DNA of 8,713 bases from an uncultured Lachnospiraceae bacterium. GTDB lineage: Bacteria > Bacillota > Clostridia > Lachnospirales > Lachnospiraceae. The notes under the pieces are model-generated. The model made no database searches, was not told where the DNA came from, and worked only from the letters and a program-made list of their open reading frames with translations. The translations under genes were made by a program, and so were the position numbers. The stretch covers positions 1 to 8,713 of the forward strand of contig CASDUB010000128.1 of NCBI GenBank assembly GCA_949283905.1. The letters run 5' to 3'. Positions 1-5,592 of the stretch are shown in pieces (the stretch's first letter is position 1; each line of letters starts with the position of its first letter).

Positions 1-761
1 CGTATCCTGTTGCAGCTGCCGCAGAACTTTTTATGGATCGGTGTTATCAGTCCGATACTCCCCTTATATCCGTCTATTTTTATATATTCTGCCGGACCGC
101 TGCCGCGAACCGTCTCATCCTTTGAATAATGAAGATCCTTCCTCGATATATACGCAAGAACCTCTTCTTTTGATATGCACGGCATCTCTTTTCCTTTTCC
201 GATCGGCATCACTTCTATAAAGCGGACGTCCACGGGATAATTTTTCGCAAAAAATATCATCCGTTTCCAGTCTTCATCGTTAATTAAAACAGAATTAATC
301 TTTACTTTAATTCCTTTTGCAGCAGCCGCCTCCATTCCTTTTAACACCACATCAAGAGCTCCGCCCCTTGTTATCAGCGCATATCTTTCCGGGTCGGGGG
401 AATCTATGCTTATATTTACGGAATCAAGCCCGTTGTCCGCTAATTCGCCGATATATCTTTCAAGAAGAGATCCGTTGGTAGTCAATGTGACCTGCTCGAT
501 TCCTTTTATCTTTTTTATCATACCGACAAGCTTTGGCAATCCTTTTCTTACCAATGGCTCTCCGCCTGTAAGCTTTATCCTTGATATGCCGAGCTGTGCG
601 GCGATCTCAATGACTTTCGTGATTTCTTCATATGTGAGTATTTCTGATGCGTCAATAAGTTTCACGCCTTTTTCAGGCATACAGTATACGCACCTGTAAT
701 TGCACCTGTCCGTGACAGATACCCTCATATAATTTATTTCTCTGTTATGCTTATCTTTCAT
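1..761 (-). CDS. moaA: GTP 3',8-cyclase MoaA (radical SAM), C-terminus outside window
   Basis: MoaA is a cytosolic radical SAM enzyme. It performs the first step of molybdenum cofactor synthesis, converting GTP to 3',8-cyclo-GTP, which MoaC then rearranges. Reading the minus strand from the ATG at 761 gives 253 residues before the window ends. The radical SAM cluster motif is visible as C20, C24 and C27 (C-N-Y-R-C-V-Y-C-M-P), followed by a SAM-binding LTGGEPLVR stretch near residue 67. The second, GTP-side cluster begins with F-C-G-S-C-N-R (C247, C250); its third cysteine and the GG tail fall outside the window. The family is usually about 320-340 residues, so roughly 70-80 are missing. The start fits the usual family N-terminus, but I see no clear ribosome binding site. 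The moaC stop lies 12 nt upstream in the same frame, so translation may depend on coupling to moaC. The assignment is very secure. Confidence 0.96.
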   Translation of the reverse strand, partial: MKDKHNREINYMRVSVTDRCNYRCVYCMPEKGVKLIDASEILTYEEITKVIEIAAQLGISRIKLTGGEPLVRKGLPKLVGMIKKIKGIEQVTLTTNGSLLERYIGELADNGLDSVNISIDSPDPERYALITRGGALDVVLKGMEAAAAKGIKVKINSVLINDEDWKRMIFFAKNYPVDVRFIEVMPIGKGKEMPCISKEEVLAYISRKDLHYSKDETVRGSGPAEYIKIDGYKGSIGLITPIHKKFCGSCNRI

Positions 762-773
762 ATCAATTTTTTG

Positions 774-1247
774 TCAATAGAAAAAGTCTCCGCTCTTTCC
801 TCCCGTTTTTTCACACAGGTGTATATTTTCCATATGCATATGCCTGTCGAGTGCTTTGCACATGTCATATATGGTAAGAAGCGCGATCTGAACGCCGGTA
901 AGTGCTTCCATTTCAACGCCCGTTTTTCCTACGCATTTAGTCCTGCAGTATACGGTAATACTGTTTTTTTCATCATCTGTTTTAAATTCTATCTCGGCTT
1001 TTGTCAGATTCAATATATGACAGAGAGGTATAAGCTCAGATGTCTTTTTTGCTCCCATGATTCCCGCTATTCTCGCACACTGAAGCACATCTCCCTTTCC
1101 GATCTCGTGATTAACAACTTTTTTGTAGCAATCGCGGCTCATGAAAATGCTTCCAATGGCAACAGCCTCTCTTACTGTTTCTTTCTTTTCGCTGACATCG
1201 ACCATAATTGCGTCGCCTTCTCTGTTAAAATGTGTGAACTCCGACAT
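774..1247 (-). CDS. moaC: Cyclic pyranopterin monophosphate synthase MoaC
   Basis: MoaC converts the MoaA product 3',8-cyclo-GTP into cyclic pyranopterin monophosphate, the first stable Moco intermediate. The protein is complete at 157 residues, the family's normal length. Family residues fall at the positions known from E. coli MoaC: K51 in GKGDVL, K67 and K68 before TSELIPLCH, H77, the GVEMEALTG segment around residues 110-118, and D128 and K131 in T-I-Y-D-M-C-K-A. One small deviation is CHIL where CHPL is usual. A consensus AGGAGG site lies 7 nt before the ATG and sits inside the last codons of the upstream gene, whose stop is only 3 nt away. The two genes are therefore tightly coupled. 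The stop is followed after 12 nt by moaA. Confidence 0.97.
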   Translation of the reverse strand: MSEFTHFNREGDAIMVDVSEKKETVREAVAIGSIFMSRDCYKKVVNHEIGKGDVLQCARIAGIMGAKKTSELIPLCHILNLTKAEIEFKTDDEKNSITVYCRTKCVGKTGVEMEALTGVQIALLTIYDMCKALDRHMHMENIHLCEKTGGKSGDFFY

Positions 1248-1250
1248 TTT

Positions 1251-2273
1251 TCAGCCTCCTTTTCCAAATCCGCAATTAGGGAATGAGCATATATCACAGT
1301 TAAGACAAAGACCGCCTTCTCCGAGACAATCAATTTCTTTTTTTGTCAGCTTTTCGCCTGCCGCTATCCTCGGAAGAACAAGATCGAATATCGTTCTTTT
1401 AGCATACATTACGCATCCCGGAAGGCCAAGCACCGGAATATCTCCTTTATAAGCTAACAAAAACATGGCTCCAGGCAGAACAGGCGCGCCGTAAGTCACT
1501 ATGTCTGTTTCTGCGTTTTTTATCGCAAGGGGCGTCCTGTCATCAGGATCTACGCTCATCCCGCCTGTGCATATAACCATATCCGCCCCGGATTCAATTA
1601 TTTCTTCTATCTTACATGTTATAATACCGGGATCATCAGGACAGATGTCCCGTCTTGTTATTTTTATTCCGTATTCCGCAAGCTTTTCCGCGATAACAGG
1701 TGTAAAAGTATCTTCAATACGGTTTTTAAACACTTCATTTCCTGTAGCTATAACTCCTGCTGTTTTTAATTTATACGGGAGTATTTTAAATATCGGCTCA
1801 TGTCCCGCTGCATTTTTTGCCAGTTCCATTTTTTCTTTTTCGATAACAAGGGGTATTATCCTCGTGCCTGCGATCTTATCTCCTTTTCTGACGGGAAAAT
1901 CGCCGTGTCTTGAGGCGATCATCATCTCACCGAGAGAATTTATTGCCATCAATTTTTCCCTGTTAATCTTAAGTATGCCGTTAATTTTCGCTATAAGCTC
2001 TATTTTGCCCTCTTTTACATCGGAAGCGCTCATATTTTCATCTGCGGCGATATCATACAGTATCTTGGCAGCCTCATTTTCATGAAGCATGTTTTCATCT
2101 TTTTCCCATACATACAGATGCTCTTTTCCGACGCTTAAAAGCACCGGAATGTCTTCTTTTGTGACGACATGTCCTTTTCTGAATACCGCATCTTTAGTAA
2201 CCCCCTTAATTATCTGTGTTATATCATGGCACAGAACATGTCCTACGGCGTCCTCCGTTTTTATAAGTCTCAT
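1251..2273 (-). CDS. MoeA-like molybdopterin-binding protein with cysteine-rich C-terminal tail
   Basis: This 340-residue protein resembles the molybdopterin-binding (MoCF/Mog) fold shared by MogA, MoeA and CinA. It is a MoeA-like variant found beside Moco and molybdoenzyme genes in Clostridia. Visible motifs are GVIATGNEV (about 173-181), CTGGMSVDPDD (about 235-245), which matches the pterin-binding TGG-S loop, and LGLPGCVMYAK (about 282-292). The first ~165 residues match no domain I can name. The end is unusual: C323, C326, C329 and C334 form CX2CX2CX4C, preceded by C316, which could hold an iron-sulfur cluster or another metal. I chose the ATG at 2273 because AAGAGG lies 5 nt before it; an in-frame ATG at 2294 has no ribosome binding site. 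A role in MPT adenylylation or metal insertion is inferred from fold and neighbours, possibly replacing MogA/MoaB, which is absent here. The exact reaction is unknown. Confidence 0.85.
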   Translation of the reverse strand: MRLIKTEDAVGHVLCHDITQIIKGVTKDAVFRKGHVVTKEDIPVLLSVGKEHLYVWEKDENMLHENEAAKILYDIAADENMSASDVKEGKIELIAKINGILKINREKLMAINSLGEMMIASRHGDFPVRKGDKIAGTRIIPLVIEKEKMELAKNAAGHEPIFKILPYKLKTAGVIATGNEVFKNRIEDTFTPVIAEKLAEYGIKITRRDICPDDPGIITCKIEEIIESGADMVICTGGMSVDPDDRTPLAIKNAETDIVTYGAPVLPGAMFLLAYKGDIPVLGLPGCVMYAKRTIFDLVLPRIAAGEKLTKKEIDCLGEGGLCLNCDICSFPNCGFGKGG

Positions 2274-2295
2274 CTCTACCTCTTTTCGACACATA

Positions 2296-2706
2296 TTATA
2301 ATTTACCGTATTCTTCCATGATCATTTCCGCAAGTATATCTGCCGGCACGTTTTCCCTTTCGGGATAAGTACAAAAATATTTCGGATAAGAGCTTTCTTT
2401 AAATCCTTCAAGAAGTATTATATCAGCTTCCGGAAATGCTTTTTTTATGATTGTTTCATCGGCATCGGAGCATTCCTTATGTATGAGCACTCTGTTTTTT
2501 GAAAACACCGCAGTTGCGTATGCTCCGGCCTGTTTATGACAAAAGCTGTCAGTTCCTTTTACGTCTCCTTCAAAGTCGTGGCCGTCATGTTTTATTACCG
2601 CTACTTTAAATCCCTTTTTCGTAAGCAGCGGTATCACGGATGTTATCATTTTAGTCTTTCCGCTGTTTTTATATCCGCTTACGGCGAACATCAGTTGTTT
2701 TTTCAT
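2296..2706 (-). CDS. mobB: Molybdopterin-guanine dinucleotide biosynthesis adaptor MobB
   Basis: MobB is a small GTP-binding P-loop protein that assists MobA in forming the guanine dinucleotide form of Moco. The 136-residue product has the Walker A motif GYKNSGKT (residues 11-18), the MobB signature KHDGHDF (39-45), then GTDS (51-54) and a downstream AGA. A Walker B-like IILLEGFK lies around 96-103. At this length it is slightly short compared with the roughly 160-175 residues common in proteobacteria, but the core looks complete. The ATG at 2706 follows an AAGGA site about 10 nt upstream. The gene lies 35 nt downstream of moeA and reads into the MoeA-like gene, so these are probably cotranscribed. 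MobB is dispensable for the MobA reaction in E. coli and is thought to channel or bind nucleotide. Confidence 0.95.
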   Translation of the reverse strand: MKKQLMFAVSGYKNSGKTKMITSVIPLLTKKGFKVAVIKHDGHDFEGDVKGTDSFCHKQAGAYATAVFSKNRVLIHKECSDADETIIKKAFPEADIILLEGFKESSYPKYFCTYPERENVPADILAEMIMEEYGKL

Positions 2707-2741
2707 TAGTTATTTTCCTTTGTTTCTATTTGTCCCTTGAC

Positions 2742-3944
2742 TCATATCATATATACGTTTACGAAAACTTTCGAAAAATCACACGGAGTTTCTTTCGGCA
2801 TTTCGATCAGACAGTCCGCTCCAAGCATTGAAGATATCGCTCCCGACGAATGATTTCCTTCGTTTATGTATACTCCCGAATCTTCCATATGACCTCTTAA
2901 AAATCTTCTTGCCGATCTTCCTTCTTTCATTTTATCAGGATTCAAAAGTCTGGCTTTAACTTTTTTTATTCTGATCCTGCTGTTTTGGCAAAGCCTTGCC
3001 AGAATCTCCCTGCCAAGGATCTCAAAATTTGCGACTGCGCCGTAGGGATTTCCCGAAAGAGCAAGTACAGGCGTGTCGTTATATACAAAGGCGAATGTCG
3101 GCATACCCGGTTTTATGTTTACTCTCTGAAAAAGTTCTCTCGCACCAAGCAGTTCTGAGACTTCATGCATTATGTCTTTTTCTCCTACAGATACTGCTCC
3201 TGTCGTAATGATAAAGTCTGCTTTGTCCGACAATTCTTTTACTGTCTCCGCCATTAATGCCGCATCGTCATCCATGTGTTTCGAATAAAATGCCGGAATT
3301 CCAAGTTCTGTAAGTCTGGAATTAATATAAGTCTGATTGGAATCATATATTTTACCGGGAGTTAAAGGCTGCCCGGGACTTATAACCTCATCCCCTGTCG
3401 ATATGACGGCAACATGCGGCTTTTCATAAACAGTCACTTCGGTTATTCCCGCAGATGACAAAACGGCAGCCGTTCCGGCGTTTATATAAGTTCCTTTTTT
3501 TACAAGAGTCTCGCCCTTTTTATAATCTTCTCCTGCATAACAGTAATTCTGCCATGGTTTTACGGCAGTATATATTTTTACGAACTCTTCCCCTCTGTCG
3601 GTATCTTCCTGTCTTATTACCGCATCCGCACCTTTCGGAATAGGCGCTCCCGTCATGATCCGAACTGCAGTTCCCGAAACTACTTCTCTGCCGGAATCGT
3701 ATCCCGCATATACCTTTTCCGTCACTTTTAAAATCACGGGTTCTTCGTCAGACGCTCCTTTTGTATCCCCACCTTTTAATGCATAGCCGTCCAAGGGAGA
3801 TCGGTCAAAGGGCGGCTGATCATAACAGGCACATATGTCTTCCGCCAGAATATATCCTATGCTGTCTTTCAGACCGGCTTTCACTGTTCTTTTTATCTCA
3901 TCAACATTTTCACGCAGTATCTTTACCGCCTCTTCTATTTCCAC
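2742..3944 (-). CDS. moeA: Molybdopterin molybdenumtransferase MoeA
   Basis: MoeA inserts molybdate (or tungstate) into adenylylated molybdopterin, releasing AMP and active Moco. The 400-residue product has the standard MoeA order: an N-terminal linker and SPLDGYAL motif (near residue 50), the MTGAPIPKGADAV segment, then the MoCF domain with ISTGDEV (about 181-187), SNQTYI, TTGAVSVGEKD (about 247-257), KPGMP and LSGNP, and a C-terminal beta domain. Most MoeA proteins have GG-VSVG in the pterin loop; here the second Gly is Ala. The start is decided by the upstream sequence. AGGAGG lies 6 nt before a GTG at 3944, whereas the in-frame ATG at 3974 falls inside a terminator hairpin and has no ribosome binding site. 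The gene sits between that terminator and mobB. Its separation from mobA suggests partly independent expression. Confidence 0.95.
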   Translation of the reverse strand: MEIEEAVKILRENVDEIKRTVKAGLKDSIGYILAEDICACYDQPPFDRSPLDGYALKGGDTKGASDEEPVILKVTEKVYAGYDSGREVVSGTAVRIMTGAPIPKGADAVIRQEDTDRGEEFVKIYTAVKPWQNYCYAGEDYKKGETLVKKGTYINAGTAAVLSSAGITEVTVYEKPHVAVISTGDEVISPGQPLTPGKIYDSNQTYINSRLTELGIPAFYSKHMDDDAALMAETVKELSDKADFIITTGAVSVGEKDIMHEVSELLGARELFQRVNIKPGMPTFAFVYNDTPVLALSGNPYGAVANFEILGREILARLCQNSRIRIKKVKARLLNPDKMKEGRSARRFLRGHMEDSGVYINEGNHSSGAISSMLGADCLIEMPKETPCDFSKVFVNVYMI

Positions 3945-3960
3945 ACTGATCCTCCTGAAG

Positions 3961-3988
3961 AAAAAAGTCTGCAATCGGATTGCAGACT
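3961..3988 (-). terminator. Intrinsic terminator or attenuator between mobA and moeA
   Basis: On the minus strand a perfect stem (AGTCTGCAA pairing with TTGCAGACT, 9 bp, with a 5-nt loop) is followed immediately by six T residues. It lies 12 nt after the mobA stop and just before the moeA ribosome binding site. The plus strand has no matching T tract, so the element works only in the direction of the Moco genes. It would end or attenuate the channel-mobA transcript. I see no strong promoter between it and moeA, so moeA must rely on read-through or on a promoter inside mobA. Confidence 0.85.
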
Positions 3989-4000
3989 CATAATTTCATA

Positions 4001-4576
4001 TCACAGATTTTTATACTTATCTGCTGTATTTATATTTTCTACAGCTTTTCTTTCATGTTCGAGATCGAGTATATTTACCTCGCCGTCGTTATAAGCGTCT
4101 TCAACGGCTGCCATTAATTTATAGCATTTGCTTTCGATCTGACGTCTGAAATATTTTAACATGTTTTTTCGGTAAACGGCAAGCAGCGGCTGCAATCTTT
4201 CATTCGCGCGAACTATCACAGTCCTGTTTTCTTTTTCATAGGCTTTTACAAGTTCATTGACCGCCCTTGCCGTGATAAATGGCATATCGCAGGCAACTAC
4301 AAGAACAGCATCGGAATCGATAATATCGATCGCCGAATATATTCCTCCCATCGGACCGATGTATTCATATTCATCCTCAATAATGCCGATGCCAAGCTTG
4401 TTGTAATCATATTCCTTATCAACAGAAAGATATATTTTTTCTATTTTGCTGTTTTGATTTAAAACATCGTAAATGCGCATCCCGAAGCTCTTTCCCTTAT
4501 ACTCCAGAAAGAACTTTTTCTCTCCGTTCATCCTGCTGTTTTTTCCGCCCGTAAGGATCACGCCTGCAAGTCTCAT
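4001..4576 (-). CDS. mobA: Molybdenum cofactor guanylyltransferase MobA
   Basis: MobA transfers GMP from GTP to Moco, giving the guanine dinucleotide form used by DMSO-reductase-family enzymes such as formate dehydrogenase and nitrate reductase. The 191-residue product starts with the nucleotidyltransferase signature LTGGKNSRMNGEKKF (about 8-22), where the usual MG-x-DK is NG-E-KK. It also has GPMGGIYSA (about 74-82), the metal-binding ACDMPF with the Asp near 97, and the family C-terminal N-I-N-T segment. I prefer the ATG at 4576, which has GAGG 6 nt before it. An ATG at 4588 overlaps the channel gene stop (ATGA) but has no ribosome binding site; if used it adds four residues. Either way the gene is translationally coupled to the channel gene. 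The MocA or IspD families are less likely because mobB is adjacent. Confidence 0.92.
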   Translation of the reverse strand: MRLAGVILTGGKNSRMNGEKKFFLEYKGKSFGMRIYDVLNQNSKIEKIYLSVDKEYDYNKLGIGIIEDEYEYIGPMGGIYSAIDIIDSDAVLVVACDMPFITARAVNELVKAYEKENRTVIVRANERLQPLLAVYRKNMLKYFRRQIESKCYKLMAAVEDAYNDGEVNILDLEHERKAVENINTADKYKNL

Positions 4577-4584
4577 CTTTTTCC

Positions 4585-5403
4585 TCATTTATTGTTTTTC
4601 TTAAGATAAACATACCAGTATACGCATCCTACCAGTACGAATCCTCCGATGATATTTCCCAAAGTAACCGGAATAAGATTTCCTGTAAAGGCGTTTCCGA
4701 CCGTAAGCGCCGAAGAATCGATGCCGGCATCTACAGCAGCCTGCGCATACTCCGGAACCATGTTTCCGAATATACCTGCAAAGATAAAATACATATTTGC
4801 AACGCTGTGTTCAAATCCGCAAAGTACGAACATCATTATAGGGAAGAATACCGCCATAAGCTTTCCCTGAACCTGCTTTGCAGCGAATGACATCCAAACT
4901 GCAATGCAGACGATAAAATTACACGCTATTCCTCTTAAAAAGGCGTCTGAAAACGGCAATGCCGCTTTTGTAACCGCGGTGCTTATCATCGAAACCGCAA
5001 GACCGTTTGAAAACTGTCCCGCTCCATGACTGAATACCGCGACAGCGGCTACCGCCATGCCTCCGACAAAGTTTCCCGCCCATACGATTATCCAGTTCCT
5101 GAGCATCTGTCCGACGGTTATCTCTTTTTCCAGCAGCGGAATCGCCAGAAGGCAGTTTCCGGTGAATAATTCGCTTCCCGCAATGAGCACCATCATAAGA
5201 CCGCCGGGAAAAACAACCGCTCCCGCAAATTTTGCCACCGATGCAAGCGGAATCGAAACTCCTATGATCGTACTGCTTAAGCCTCCTATTCCGATAAATA
5301 TACCTGCAAGGATTCCAAGCAGAAACATTCTTCCTGCCGAAAGATTTACCTTTGCTTTTCCGATGGCGATATAATTTTTTGCCACTTCAGCCGGTGAATA
5401 CAT
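4585..5403 (-). CDS. Formate/nitrite transporter (FNT) family channel, probably formate
   Basis: This 272-residue membrane protein is a complete FNT-family channel, normally a homopentamer in the cytoplasmic membrane that moves formate, nitrite or hydrosulfide. Family hallmarks are the AGAVVFPGGLM and ELFTGN segment (about 60-83, the broken helix and omega loop with its Thr), RNW-x6-GNFVGG (about 102-115), RGIACNFIVCIAVWM (about 157-171), GFEHSVAN (central His at 199) and NLIPVTLGNIIGG near the end. Six hydrophobic stretches can be drawn. The ATG at 5403 follows a GGGGAG site about 9 nt upstream. It is the first gene of the minus-strand cluster and its stop overlaps the first ATG of mobA. Formate is favoured over nitrite because the neighbours make Mo-guanine dinucleotide cofactor and no nitrite gene is present. 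This is inference, so no symbol such as focA or fdhC is assigned. Confidence 0.9.
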   Translation of the reverse strand: MYSPAEVAKNYIAIGKAKVNLSAGRMFLLGILAGIFIGIGGLSSTIIGVSIPLASVAKFAGAVVFPGGLMMVLIAGSELFTGNCLLAIPLLEKEITVGQMLRNWIIVWAGNFVGGMAVAAVAVFSHGAGQFSNGLAVSMISTAVTKAALPFSDAFLRGIACNFIVCIAVWMSFAAKQVQGKLMAVFFPIMMFVLCGFEHSVANMYFIFAGIFGNMVPEYAQAAVDAGIDSSALTVGNAFTGNLIPVTLGNIIGGFVLVGCVYWYVYLKKNNK

Positions 5404-5592
5404 TATTATTCTCTCCCCTCATATAAAAAAATTAAAATCGTTTCACAGATATCATGATGTCTCCTGACTCATAATATGATATTGCATTTATACACCTGAA
5501 TGTGATACCATTTTGATAATTGCAATTGTGCTTTTCGCACATCTATAACTCATTAGCATATACATATTACACAACTCCAAAGGAGAAATCAA
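5404..5592. promoter_or_regulatory. Divergent intergenic control region with several small palindromes
   Basis: This 189-nt gap must hold the promoters of both the minus-strand channel/Moco genes and the plus-strand regulator. It contains a 14-bp near-palindrome GATATCATGATGTC (5448-5461, one mismatched pair), AATATgATATT (5473-5483), the perfect 10-bp AATTGCAATT (5518-5527) and TGTGC-N5-GCACA (5527-5541). For the minus strand, TATTAT (plus 5471-5476) or TATAAA (plus 5487-5492) could be -10 boxes, but neither has a good -35. That would fit a promoter needing an activator. No known Moco riboswitch fold could be recognised by eye. Confidence 0.55.
5520..5549 (+). promoter_or_regulatory. Putative sigma-A promoter of the PucR-type regulator
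   Basis: TTGCAA (5520-5525) and TATAAC (5544-5549) are separated by 18 nt, giving a reasonable sigma-A promoter about 37 nt before the gene's ribosome binding site. The spacer contains the inverted repeat TGTGC-N5-GCACA, and the -35 lies in the palindrome AATTGCAATT. A bound regulator could therefore block or modulate this promoter, possibly by autoregulation. Identified by eye only. Confidence 0.5.

Noticed and set aside
2274..2294. Start of the MoeA-like gene at the ATG at 2294
   Set aside because: No ribosome binding site before it, while the ATG at 2273 has a good one and matches the expected protein start. It remains possible through coupling with mobB.
747..2301. Long plus-strand open frames opposite moaC and the MoeA-like gene
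   Set aside because: They are antisense shadows of genes with clear family motifs, lack ribosome binding sites and have low-complexity Ser/Phe-rich translations.
3945..3974. moeA start at the ATG at 3974
   Set aside because: It lies inside the terminator hairpin and has no ribosome binding site, and the family N-terminus begins about ten residues later, at the GTG behind AGGAGG.
5404..5592. Molybdenum cofactor riboswitch upstream of the channel gene
   Set aside because: I could not find the multi-stem conserved core by eye. A covariance-model scan would decide.
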